Below are positions 1 through 7,915 of a DNA stretch of 64,000 bases, piece by piece. The stretch comes from SM1-73 sp964588305. Its GTDB lineage: Bacteria; Zixibacteria; MSB-5A5; SM1-73. Position numbers and translations under genes: made by a program. A model generated the notes under the pieces. The model was given only the letters and a program-made list of their open reading frames with translations, was not told where the DNA came from and did no database searches. How positions within the stretch are numbered: position 1 is the first letter of the stretch; every line of letters starts with the position of its first letter. Where the stretch lies: NCBI GenBank assembly GCA_964588305.1, contig CAZPOP010000007.1, positions 1 to 64,000 of the forward strand, read 5' to 3'.

Positions 1-1998
1 GGATTGCCCAGAGTTATAGGTCAGGAAGATCCCCTCATCTATGAACGAGACAAAAGGATGTATGAGGAAAACTACAATTCTGTCTATGGAAGCGATCAGG
101 CCTACCCGCAGAATGCTGTGGAGCTTGTCCGTACGGCTGATTACAGGAAGTATAATCTGGTGGATGTGAGAGTCATGCCCTTCAGCTATCGTCCTCTGTC
201 TGGTCAATTGACCTATTATCCTGACGTCACTGTCCAGGTAAGCTATACCGTGTCTGAAGATTTCTCTCCGGAAGATATCATGATCGACAATCTTCCCCGG
301 ACGGAACAGGTCGCAGGGGAGCTGATCCTCAATTATGATCAAGCTCAGAACTGGTATCCCAGGGAGATCAATTCGGGTAAAGGCTTTCATGACTTTGTTA
401 TCATTACTCTTGAATCATTGACCTCATCGATAACACCTTTAGTAAACTGGGAGATATCCAAAGGAAGAACTGTCGAGGTGGTGACCACCACCTGGATCAA
501 CTCCAATTATACCGGCTATGATCTGGCAGAGAAGATGAGAAATTTCCTCAGGGAGAAGTACCCTTCCGGTGAGTGGGGTATAGAAGACGTCTTACTTATT
601 GGTAATTACGACGACGTGCCCATGCGTCTCTGCTGGCAGGATGTCGGGTATGGAGAGCCGGAGACTGACTTATACTATGCAGAGCTCTCCCTTCCCGATG
701 ATGAGTCCTGGGATGCTGATGGCGATCATCACTGGGGAGAGAACTCTGATCCCATCGACTTTTATTCCGAGGTGAATGTCGGAAGAATTCCCTGGAGCAG
801 CCCGACTGACGTTTTGCATATCTGCGAGAAATCCGTTGCTTATGAACAGAACAATGACCCGGCCTTCAAGAAAAACATTCTTCTTTTGGGCGCCTTCTTC
901 TGGGAGGACACGGACAATGCAGTCCTTATGGAAACCAAGGTGGATCAGCCCTGGATGTCTGATTGGACCATGACTCGCATGTACGAGCAGGGCCACTCCA
1001 TCTATCCCATGGACTACAATCTGACCTACAACAATGTGCTGGCGGTGTGGTCGTTGAGCAAGTTCGCCTTTGTGGACTGGGCCGGTCACGGTTCGCCCAC
1101 CTCCTGCCACGTCAAGTACTCCAAAGGCTCGGCTTTTGTTACCAACAACACCTGCCCCAGCCTCAACGACAACTATCCGGCCATCGTCTTCGCTGATGCC
1201 TGCAGCAACTCCGATACGGATGAGCTCAACATCGGCCAGGCCATGTTGCAGCAGGGCGCAGTCGGTTTCCTGGGTGCCACAAAGGTCGCGTACGGGATGG
1301 GTGCCTGGAACGATCCATATGATGGCTCCAGTCAATCGCTTGATTACTTCTTCACCACCTCCGTCACCTCTGGGAACTACACCCAGGGCGGAGCTCACCA
1401 ATGGGCTCTTAGACACATGTACACCAATGATCTGTGGTACTACGTAAAATATGAGATGTTTGAGTGGGGAGCGTTATGGGGCAGCCCCAATCTGAGCATG
1501 GCCAATGTCAACAATCCGCCGCTGACGCCAACCACACCATCCGGGACAACCAAGGGAGACCCTGGAATGGATTACGATTTCTCCAGCAGCACCACCGACC
1601 CGGACGGAGATGATATATTCTATTTCTTTGACTGGGGAGACGGAACCGACAGCGACTGGCTCGGACCCTACAGTTCCGGAGAAGCCTGTGTCGCATCCAA
1701 CTCCTGGACGCAAAGCGGCACATATGAAGTAAGCGTCAAGGCCAAGGATGTCTTCGACAGCGAGAGCGACTGGTCGAATTCATTGTCCGTAAACATATAC
1801 GCCTGCGGCGACTGCAACGAAGACGGAATAATCGATGTCGGGGACCTGACCTATCTGATCAATTACCTCTTTATAGGTGGTCCCGCTCCCGATCCGATTC
1901 AGACCGGAGACGTCAATTCTGATGGAGTGGTTGATGTTTCGGATGTCGTTCATTTCATCAATTATCTGTTTCTCGGTGGGTCGCTGTCCTGTCCTTAG
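1..1998 (+). CDS. Gingipain-like C25 cysteine peptidase with dockerin, 5'-truncated
   Basis: The reading frame is open to the window edge, so the signal peptide and part of the propeptide are missing. Aligned by eye with the related gene at 36296, roughly the first 100 residues are absent. The body resembles peptidase family C25: a conserved SDQAYP propeptide motif, then a catalytic domain with a His in DWAGHGSP (about residue 362 counted from base 4) and a Cys in FADACSNS (about residue 400), the expected His/Cys dyad. A PKD/Ig-like segment follows (FDWGDGTDSDW), then two dockerin repeats at the C-terminus, CGDCNEDGIIDVGD and TGDVNSDGVVDVSD, each followed by the LINYLF or FINYLF helix. It should be a secreted endopeptidase docked to a cohesin partner. 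A strong terminator follows 36 bases after the stop. Family assignment is confident; the substrate is unknown. Confidence 0.85.
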   Translation, partial: GLPRVIGQEDPLIYERDKRMYEENYNSVYGSDQAYPQNAVELVRTADYRKYNLVDVRVMPFSYRPLSGQLTYYPDVTVQVSYTVSEDFSPEDIMIDNLPRTEQVAGELILNYDQAQNWYPREINSGKGFHDFVIITLESLTSSITPLVNWEISKGRTVEVVTTTWINSNYTGYDLAEKMRNFLREKYPSGEWGIEDVLLIGNYDDVPMRLCWQDVGYGEPETDLYYAELSLPDDESWDADGDHHWGENSDPIDFYSEVNVGRIPWSSPTDVLHICEKSVAYEQNNDPAFKKNILLLGAFFWEDTDNAVLMETKVDQPWMSDWTMTRMYEQGHSIYPMDYNLTYNNVLAVWSLSKFAFVDWAGHGSPTSCHVKYSKGSAFVTNNTCPSLNDNYPAIVFADACSNSDTDELNIGQAMLQQGAVGFLGATKVAYGMGAWNDPYDGSSQSLDYFFTTSVTSGNYTQGGAHQWALRHMYTNDLWYYVKYEMFEWGALWGSPNLSMANVNNPPLTPTTPSGTTKGDPGMDYDFSSSTTDPDGDDIFYFFDWGDGTDSDWLGPYSSGEACVASNSWTQSGTYEVSVKAKDVFDSESDWSNSLSVNIYACGDCNEDGIIDVGDLTYLINYLFIGGPAPDPIQTGDVNSDGVVDVSDVVHFINYLFLGGSLSCP

Positions 1999-2033
1999 GT
2001 TTTGATTCCCAAAACCCGTTCGTACCATAAGAA

Positions 2034-2069
2034 AGCCCCGGCCTAAAAAAGGCTGGGGCTCTCTTTTTT
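2034..2069 (+). terminator. Rho-independent terminator
   Basis: The arms AGCCCCGGCCT and AGGCTGGGGCT (one mismatch) close on an A-rich loop and are followed by CTCTTTTTT. It ends the C25 peptidase transcript. Confidence 0.88.
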
Positions 2070-2556
2070 CCGGATATCACAACCCCTCTACGCGTGTAGA
2101 TAATTCAAGCGAATGGTCAACCAAGCTCGTCAAATCCAGATTATTCACGTTACTGAGGCATCAGCGCCCCCAAGAAATGAATTATTGGAGATCGGCTGCG
2201 GGTATCCCCGACAATGTTGTCGCTGAGCCTGTCGCTAAAGAACTGTCCTATAGATTGCGCAACCGGCGTTTCCACATCACAATACGTGGTTCTCTCAAAC
2301 GTGATTCCATCGTTCCCCGACCGGCTTCCGCGTACTGCATTCTGCAAGGAAAAGAGCAATGTGCTTGGCAATCAAGCCCTTAACGAGAAAACCAAATGCC
2401 GCATTCAAATGACGAACATCATGAGAGTCAACGCATTAGACAAGAATCTCCCCATCGCAAGCCTGCGGCATGATTTTTGCCCCCTTGCAACTGGGTAATG
2501 GCGTTTTGCCTGTAGCATAAAGTTGCTTTCATTCATACCGGAGGGGGTGAGAGAAT
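2070..2556. other. Intergenic stretch without a supported gene
   Basis: About 490 bases. Short open frames are present but lack ribosome-binding sites and any recognisable family. The last bases carry GGAGGGGG, the ribosome-binding site of the pilin gene. I see no other structure. Confidence 0.5.
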
Positions 2557-2979
2557 ATGACAAGAGGACTTGCCGGGGAGTCAAGAGGCTTCACCCTGAT
2601 AGAGCTGATGATTGTGGTGGTCATCATCGGGATTCTGGCCGCTATTGCCATCCCTCGTTTTATCTCAGCGAGCACCAAGTCAAAACAATCTGAAGCTAAA
2701 CTGATCCTGAAGCAGATTTACGAAATGGAAAGGGCTTACCACCAGGAGTATGAGACCTATGCCTGCAACGGCAAGACCATGTGCGGCGCTTGACCAACGC
2801 TCGGCGCCATCTTGGTGGAGCTTATGCCCGGTGCCAGATATACTTACAGGATAACGGCAGCAACGAATACTTTCACTGCTAGGGCTAATTCCAATCTCGA
2901 TGATGATCCTGCTGAAGACATCTGGACCATAGACCAAACCGGGACCTTAACTTGCTCCTCCGACGATGCATCCAGCTAA
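2557..2979 (+). pseudogene. Type IV pilin/pseudopilin interrupted by in-frame TGA
   Basis: A class III prepilin signal is clear: an 11-residue leader ending in Gly, then FTLIELMIVVVIIG with Glu at +5 and a hydrophobic N-terminal helix. GGAGGGGGTGAGAGAAT precedes the ATG. The frame meets TGA at 2791-2793 (codon 79), yet continues in the same frame to TAA at 2977-2979. The downstream part (PTLGAILVELMPGARYTYRI, then NLDDDPAEDIWTIDQTGTL) looks like the normal C-terminal half of such pilins. The intact protein would have 140 codons. A nonsense mutation or sequence error is the simplest reading. Selenocysteine is conceivable but the downstream hairpin does not meet bacterial SECIS spacing. An 8-bp palindrome, TCCAGCTA/TAGCTGGA, overlaps the final stop. 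Confidence 0.75.
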
Positions 2980-3272
2980 GTTTAGCTGGACAACGAATAG
3001 ATGACAAATGAGATTCGCAAGGATCTCTGACTCTTGACAATGCATAAGACAGATCCGACTTTTCCGTAGAACCGTCTGTGGTGCATTGGTTTATATTCAC
3101 GCCCCGCCGATGCAGCTTTCGGAGAAATCGATTCTGCCTAGGTACTGGCCAGTTTCCCAGGCGAGCTCGCGCACGGGTGCCCGGTTCCCTGACGTTTGAC
3201 CGCTTCAAACTGCAATTCAATTGAAAATCGGGGGCGACGTCTGACCACTGTCAACTGAGGATCTGCCCAGTC

Positions 3273-3295
3273 ACTTCCTTTTTTGGGAAGTTTTT
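3273..3295 (+). terminator. Short terminator-like hairpin
   Basis: ACTTCC and GGAAGT arms around a T-rich loop, followed by five T residues. Likely ends the pilin transcript just before the next promoter. Confidence 0.5.
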
Positions 3296-3322
3296 GCTTG
3301 CTTTTTCCGATCTTTGTATTAT
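3294..3322 (+). promoter_or_regulatory. Sigma70-type promoter for the selenoprotein gene
   Basis: TTGCTT (3294-3299), a 17-base spacer and TATTAT (3317-3322) form a good -35/-10 pair, about 220 bases upstream of the start at 3546. Confidence 0.5.
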
Positions 3323-3350
3323 CTTCTAATCAGGTTCGAGAGCAGTACCG

Positions 3351-3542
3351 ATGCGTCGAGCTCCAGATTCCTTCAGAGAAGTAAGTCTCGACGCCATCCG
3401 GCTTCAAGAATTCCTGTTACCGAAGCATCAAAAAGAGGCCGTTGAGGCCCTTTTGAACATCTGGGCGAAGGTGTTGTGTAAGCCGTTACCGGACGAAAAG
3501 GATATAGATAGTCAACATTTTAACCATCATCTGGAGGTCTGA
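3351..3542 (+). CDS. Possible small leader ORF (63 codons)
   Basis: An ATG-initiated 63-residue frame lies between the promoter at 3294 and the next gene, and its stop lies three bases before that gene's ATG. It has no recognisable domain and no good ribosome-binding site. It contains the ribosome-binding site of the following gene near its end, so it could be a coupled leader or simply 5' untranslated sequence. Confidence 0.2.
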   Translation: MRRAPDSFREVSLDAIRLQEFLLPKHQKEAVEALLNIWAKVLCKPLPDEKDIDSQHFNHHLEV

Positions 3543-3545
3543 GAG

Positions 3546-5654
3546 ATGAGAGTAAAGGGTATGGTTTTGGGAGCTGTTGGGACGCTAATCCTGGTGCTCT
3601 TCTCGGGGACTACGTTGACCCCCTCAACAGCATCTGGCGCAGAGGGTACTTCTCGTGATTTTACTCACACAGTTTTTGGAGAATTTGGAAGTTCTACCAC
3701 CTGAGGTTACTGCAAATTCGCGCAGTCTGCGCTGAAGAACCTCTACGCCGACGGATTGTATCCATTCTACTACGTGTCATTGGTAGCCAACAGGAACACT
3801 CATGCATATGACAGGTTGATCGATGATTATAACGTGTACGGTGTTCCAACCGTCTTTTGGGACGGAGGCTATGACGTTGATGTGGGTGCCGGAAGCGTAA
3901 GCGGTGCAGAGCTCGCATATACCGCGAGCATCAATAGTTGCGGTAGCAGATCAGTACCTGATCTGGACATGGATCTGTCCGTTGAATGGCTTGGAAACGC
4001 AACCATGGATATTGAAGTTTCAGTTCAGAACAATGAAACGGGCGTTTACAAGGGGTACGTACGAGTATATGTAACGGAGATTGCTTCCTCCATGGGATGG
4101 AATGATACTTGGGGATACCCTTACACTTTTGCCTTTTTAGACTATGCATTCGATGAGGCTATCCAAATAGACCCTTCCGGTACGTGGCAGGAGTCGACGA
4201 CTTGGAATGGAAACGAGCATTCTGACGGGCATGGTCACGATTTTGGAGGCATAACTTCGGAGAACGTCATGGTCATAGCTGCGGTTTTCAACGGTGAATG
4301 GCATCAAGGGTACGCCCATCCACCCAATGGTAATCCTTTTGATGCATATTGGGTCGACCAAGCCGCTGGAGCCTGGATCAATCAGGCACCCAACGTACCC
4401 AGTGACCCTTCTCCGGAAGACGCTGCAGCACACGTAGATGTTGACGCCGATCTCTTCTGGACAGGTGGAGATCCTAATTCTGAGGACACGGTTACCTACG
4501 ATGTGTACTTCGGCACCACAGATCCGCCCCCCCAGGTCGCCTGGGATCTCTCTGATACTTCTTATGATCCCGGAACCATGATCTTGGGCACGACCTATTA
4601 CTGGCAGATCGTCGCCTGGGATAACCATGACACGTCTACAGCCGGTCCTGTTTGGAGTTTTATCGCGGACGACAATTGTCCCGATGTCTATAATCCTGGC
4701 CAGGAAAACGCAGACGGCGACGCTGTGGGTGACAGCTGCGATACCTGCACCGATACCGACGGCGACGGCTATGGCAATCCCGGTTTCCCGGAAAATACCT
4801 GTGAGGTCGACAATTGCCCCTATGTTCTCAATCCCGATCAGGAAGATTCCGATAGCGATTTGATCGGCGATAGCTGCGACGCCTGCCCCGACCATCCCGA
4901 GAACGACTGCTGCAATCCCATAGGTTCGAATATGCCGCCGATTGTGACCTCGCCGAAAGCCGACACCGCAGCCCCAGGCGAGCCCCCGTTTATCTACGCC
5001 GCCACAGCCACCGACCAGAACTGTGACGGTACCGAGCTCGAATTAAGCTACCAGGATTACCCCTCATGGTGTACAGTTACAGGAGATACCATCTCCGGTG
5101 CCGCAGAATGCGATTACGCTGATACCTCGTTCAAGGTCATCTTCTCAGATGGTGATCTGGCTGATGCTCTGGAGGTGGCTCTGGTGATCGACCGTTCAAA
5201 CGTCCCTCCGTCAATAACAGCGGTAGGGGATACCGTTCCCGTTGCCTTCCTGGACAGCTTCGCCTACTATCCCACCATAGTCGACCCGGATGACGACGTT
5301 CACGTGATCACCTATTTGGAATATCCCCACTGGTGCTCGGTTCAAAACGACTCGGCTCTCGGCGTTGCTCCCGACACAGGCTTTGTGGAAGCACTCACGG
5401 TCGTGGCACAAGATTATTGCAAAGCCGATACCCTGTCATTTATGGTACGAACCTTATCCCAGGGCGATGCCAACGGAGATGGAGAGATCGACATAGCTGA
5501 CGTGTTGTACTTGATAAATTACCTCTTCCTGGAGGGATCTGCCCCTGATCCTATGGGCACTGGTGATGCCAACTGTGACCAGGCGGTCGATGTTGCCGAC
5601 GTGATGTATCTCATCAACTATCTGTTCATCGAAGGATCACCACCAGGCTGTTAG
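3546..5654 (+). CDS. Secreted thioredoxin-fold/TSP3/dockerin protein, probable selenoprotein (UGYC motif)
   Basis: GGAGGT seven bases before ATG 3546 and a signal peptide (MRVKGMVLGAVGTLILVLF, Ala-rich end near residue 31) fix the start. The frame runs 52 codons to TGA at 3702-3704 and continues in frame to TAG at 5654, 702 residues in all. Around the TGA the sequence reads VFGEFGSSTT-TGA-GYCKFAQSAL, then YPFYYVSLV and YNVYGVPTVFWDGGY. This is a thioredoxin-like fold with a cis-Pro motif (VPTVFWDGG), and the TGA occupies the first Cys of CxxC, giving U53-G-Y-C56. Downstream are Ig/Fn3-like sequence, thrombospondin type 3-like calcium repeats (DTDGDGYGNPG, DNCPYVLNPDQEDSDSD), two cadherin-like repeats and a C-terminal dockerin pair. 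A thiol/selenol oxidoreductase working outside the cell beside the dockerin peptidases is the inferred role. A start after the TGA (TTG 3756) would lose both signal peptide and active site. Confidence 0.8.
3702..3743 (+). promoter_or_regulatory. Candidate bacterial SECIS element
   Basis: Immediately after the in-frame TGA the RNA can fold with an outer stem GAGGTT (3703-3708) pairing with AACCTC (3738-3743), and an upper stem GCGCA (3720-3724) pairing with TGCGC (3728-3732) around loop GTC (3725-3727). G is the first loop base and the loop begins 20 bases after the TGA. Known bacterial SECIS rules ask for a short upper stem and a G in the first two loop bases about 16-37 bases downstream. The upper part resembles the E. 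coli fdhF hairpin with its GGUC loop. Pairing is read by eye. Confidence 0.62.
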
Positions 5655-5693
5655 TTCTTGCCTGCCAGACGGATCCATTCAATAGATGAAAGA

Positions 5694-5723
5694 AGCCCCA
5701 GTTGTCAAAAAACTGGGGCTTTC
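5694..5723. terminator. Bidirectional rho-independent terminator
   Basis: AAGCCCCAGTT and AACTGGGGCTT are perfect 11-base arms with T-runs on both sides. It sits between the convergent selenoprotein and lipoprotein genes and can serve both. Confidence 0.85.
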
Positions 5724-5786
5724 CTCTGTGCGCAGATTGCTCCAAATATTGTGGACCGGACGGGAAAACTGTCGTCGAGGTTTATG

Positions 5787-6311
5787 CTACCCGGAAGCTC
5801 CTTTCAACAGCCGAATGTCATCGATCCATACGGTCCCTTTACCGTTGATAACCAAGTTTAGTTTCACCTTGTCCGGGTTCTCACCTTTTCTTAAGAGGAA
5901 AGGTGTCCGTTCGATGGTCCACTCATTCGTTCCTGTTAAAGGGTCTTGAAGTCCACGCGAAAAGAACTCTCCTCTGCCTGCAAAATGACACCACATCTCC
6001 AGATATACTTGCCCTTCCACGTTCTGCGTCCGGACCTTAGCCTGATAGATCAAGCTTGCGTTCTCCACATCGATGTCGACTGCCTCAAACAGTTCTACCA
6101 CTCTGGGCTCAGAGGCGGTGACTTTCAAAGAACCGTTGCCATCAGTCGAGACGTTGTTGTCCATCTGAAGCCCGGACCGCGATATGACTCCCTCGAGATT
6201 GTCAACGGGGAAATGTAGAATCTCACTGACTTGGTTTGACGTCTGGCAGCAAATGCCCCCCCAAAGGATCAACCCCATCCACATACTCAAAACACGAATA
6301 CCTTTGTTCAT
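5787..6311 (-). CDS. Putative lipoprotein with carbohydrate-binding-like fold
   Basis: 174 residues. MNKGIRVLSMWMGLILWGGICC gives a lysine-containing n-region, a hydrophobic core and a lipobox-like GGIC. GAGGAA precedes this ATG, so it is preferred over an upstream in-frame ATG at 6335. The mature part (SGLQMDNNVSTDGNGSLKVTA, then WIDDIRLLKG at the C-terminus) resembles beta-sandwich carbohydrate-binding or DUF-type domains in which a bound metal or ligand is held by a WIDD strand. It lies 93 bases downstream of the H-NOX gene on the same strand, so the two are probably cotranscribed. Exact family not recognised. Confidence 0.6.
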   Translation of the reverse strand: MNKGIRVLSMWMGLILWGGICCQTSNQVSEILHFPVDNLEGVISRSGLQMDNNVSTDGNGSLKVTASEPRVVELFEAVDIDVENASLIYQAKVRTQNVEGQVYLEMWCHFAGRGEFFSRGLQDPLTGTNEWTIERTPFLLRKGENPDKVKLNLVINGKGTVWIDDIRLLKGASG

Positions 6312-6404
6312 TCTTCCTCTGCCTTTCGGTGACAAGGCGAATTCGACCCATCCTAACCGATATCACGCTCCCATCAGAAAATTCAAAGAATCTTCGCTTC
6401 GACA

Positions 6405-6950
6405 TCACCAGGCGGGCGCCATCTCCGGTTGCTTGGTGGTGATGGAAGCAACCAGCTTTCCTCTCTCCTTTCGACCTATGATCTGAACACTGGTTTCAAA
6501 ATGCTTGGCAGCCCCTTCTAACATACCCAAAAAGAAATCGGTTAGATTCCTGTTGGATGTATATCTTACTTCGAAATGATTTTCTGAAGCTTTTTTGAAT
6601 TCGAATCTTGGCGGAGTCCCTAAGCCGTCCTTGCTTATGTCGTAATGAATCTTGTTGATGGTGGTGAGCATCTCGTCCAAACCAGTTACGTTCTTCAGAT
6701 AATCACCGAAGATGTCGGCAAAATACGGGAAGGTCTCTCTCCCCAACTCTCTCCAGAGAGTGGCAAGCTCCTTCTCCGTTTGCCTGCTCAGAATCTCCAT
6801 CAGATTCATAAAATCCTTGTCCGGGTACCAGGTCAATTCGGCAAAGATGTTGGTCCTAAGGGATGCCTCTCGGCACAAGTCCGAAAACGAAACCTGCGGA
6901 TGGTTCTTCTCAACAAAGCGAGCTAGGCTGTTAAACATTGCTCCGTTCAT
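6405..6950 (-). CDS. Stand-alone H-NOX (haem NO/O2-binding) protein
   Basis: 181 residues, the usual size of a single haem-nitric-oxide-binding domain. The N-terminus MNGAMFNSLARFV matches the H-NOX start pattern MKGxxFxxLxxFV. The proximal haem ligand is likely the His in INKIHYDI, aligned with LDALHDHL of guanylate cyclase. The haem-propionate YxSxR motif is present as YTSNR. AGGAGG precedes the ATG. Bacterial H-NOX proteins sense NO or O2 and usually regulate a neighbouring histidine kinase or cyclase; here the only neighbour on the strand is a lipoprotein, so the output partner is not evident. Confidence 0.82.
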   Translation of the reverse strand: MNGAMFNSLARFVEKNHPQVSFSDLCREASLRTNIFAELTWYPDKDFMNLMEILSRQTEKELATLWRELGRETFPYFADIFGDYLKNVTGLDEMLTTINKIHYDISKDGLGTPPRFEFKKASENHFEVRYTSNRNLTDFFLGMLEGAAKHFETSVQIIGRKERGKLVASITTKQPEMAPAW

Positions 6951-7250
6951 GCTGCCCTCCTTTTACGCTGCAAGATGATCTAAAGAACCTCCATGTATTC
7001 AAGTGTCTTGAAGCCTGCCAAGTCTGCACACTTTAGTCTTTTCTTAGATTTCATATCGTCTGACAATCAGCCTTCTTGACTGAGCGGAGAAAAGTTGCTT
7101 TACATTTATACAGCGTCTGTTTATATTATGAATGCGTGAGATTCATTCAATTCTCTGTTGCCTAGCTTTCTTGATCCTGTCTTCATCTGTGGAACAGAGG
7201 ACACGGTCACAAAAAACAGTCACAAACGTTTGGAAGTATCAGCATGATTC

Positions 7251-7733
7251 ATGATGAAGCATGAAATCATGGAACTGTTTGAAAGCATTCTTAATCGAAG
7301 AAGCATTCGCAACTTCACTGGCAAACCCATCTCGAAGGAAGATTGGAAGAGAATTGTGGATGCTGGCAGGCTGGCTCCCACCGCCACCAACAGACAGATG
7401 TGGGATTTCATCGTGGTGACCAGAGACGAGATACTGAATGACATCCTGCATCATTTCCATGCCAGCAGGAAATACGAAACACCAGAGAGTGGCAGATTTG
7501 ACGGAACCTCTGCCATAATTGCAGTTGTGACTGACGGGGAGAATGAGTATTGGAAAGAGGACGGGTCTGCAGCGACTCAAAATATGTTGTTGGCTGCCAG
7601 AGCATTAGGACATGGAAGCTGCTGGATCGAGGGCCAGGTGCGGCCACATGAAGCGCATTTCAAAGAACTGCTAAGCGTCCCGGAGGATAAACGCATTCTC
7701 TTGATGATTGCGTTAGGTGAACCTGTCAAATAG
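7251..7733 (+). CDS. Nitroreductase-family FMN oxidoreductase
   Basis: 160 residues, slightly short for the family. ILNRRSIRNFTGKPI is the typical N-terminal FMN-phosphate-binding RRSIR motif, followed by AGRLAPTATNRQMWDFIVV and a C-terminal GSCWIEGQV/ALGEPVK. Such enzymes use NAD(P)H and FMN to reduce nitro compounds, quinones or related substrates as homodimers; the substrate here is unknown. Several ATGs lie within the first seven codons and none has a convincing ribosome-binding site, so the start is uncertain by up to 18 bases. Confidence 0.8.
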   Translation: MMKHEIMELFESILNRRSIRNFTGKPISKEDWKRIVDAGRLAPTATNRQMWDFIVVTRDEILNDILHHFHASRKYETPESGRFDGTSAIIAVVTDGENEYWKEDGSAATQNMLLAARALGHGSCWIEGQVRPHEAHFKELLSVPEDKRILLMIALGEPVK

Positions 7734-7799
7734 TCCCCGCCACCTGCCAAAAAGACGCTTCAGGAAGTTCTACATTGGGAAGAATACAGAAAACAGTAG

Positions 7800-7817
7800 C
7801 GGTTCGATTCATCGAAC
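7800..7817. repeat. Perfect palindrome after nitroreductase
   Basis: GGTTCGAT and ATCGAACC flank TC. No T-run follows. Two further short hairpins lie just downstream: ACGGAC/GTCCGT near 7836 and CCGAGGC/GCCTCGG near 7872. Function unknown. Confidence 0.4.
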
Positions 7818-7915
7818 CTACTCCCCTGCTCGTCACGGACAAAGTGTCCGTTACGAAAAAGAGCGCGTAGCCGAGGCTTTATGCCTCGGTGCCAGGCCGC
7901 GAAGATGAAACAGCA

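Noticed and set aside
670..1416. Minus-strand frame of 248 codons
   Set aside because: Antisense to the C25 catalytic domain, with no start signal and no recognisable domain.
4137..4895. Minus-strand frame of about 250 codons
   Set aside because: Antisense to the calcium-repeat region of the selenoprotein; repeated GAT/GAC codons create an open opposite frame rich in Ile, Val and Gly.
2557..5654. General reassignment of TGA as a sense codon
   Set aside because: Many intact genes here end in TGA with no homologous sequence beyond it (parB, the M23 peptidase, bactofilin, thioesterase, the regulator at 53845). TGA is therefore a normal stop, and only codon 53 of the 3546 gene has context for recoding.
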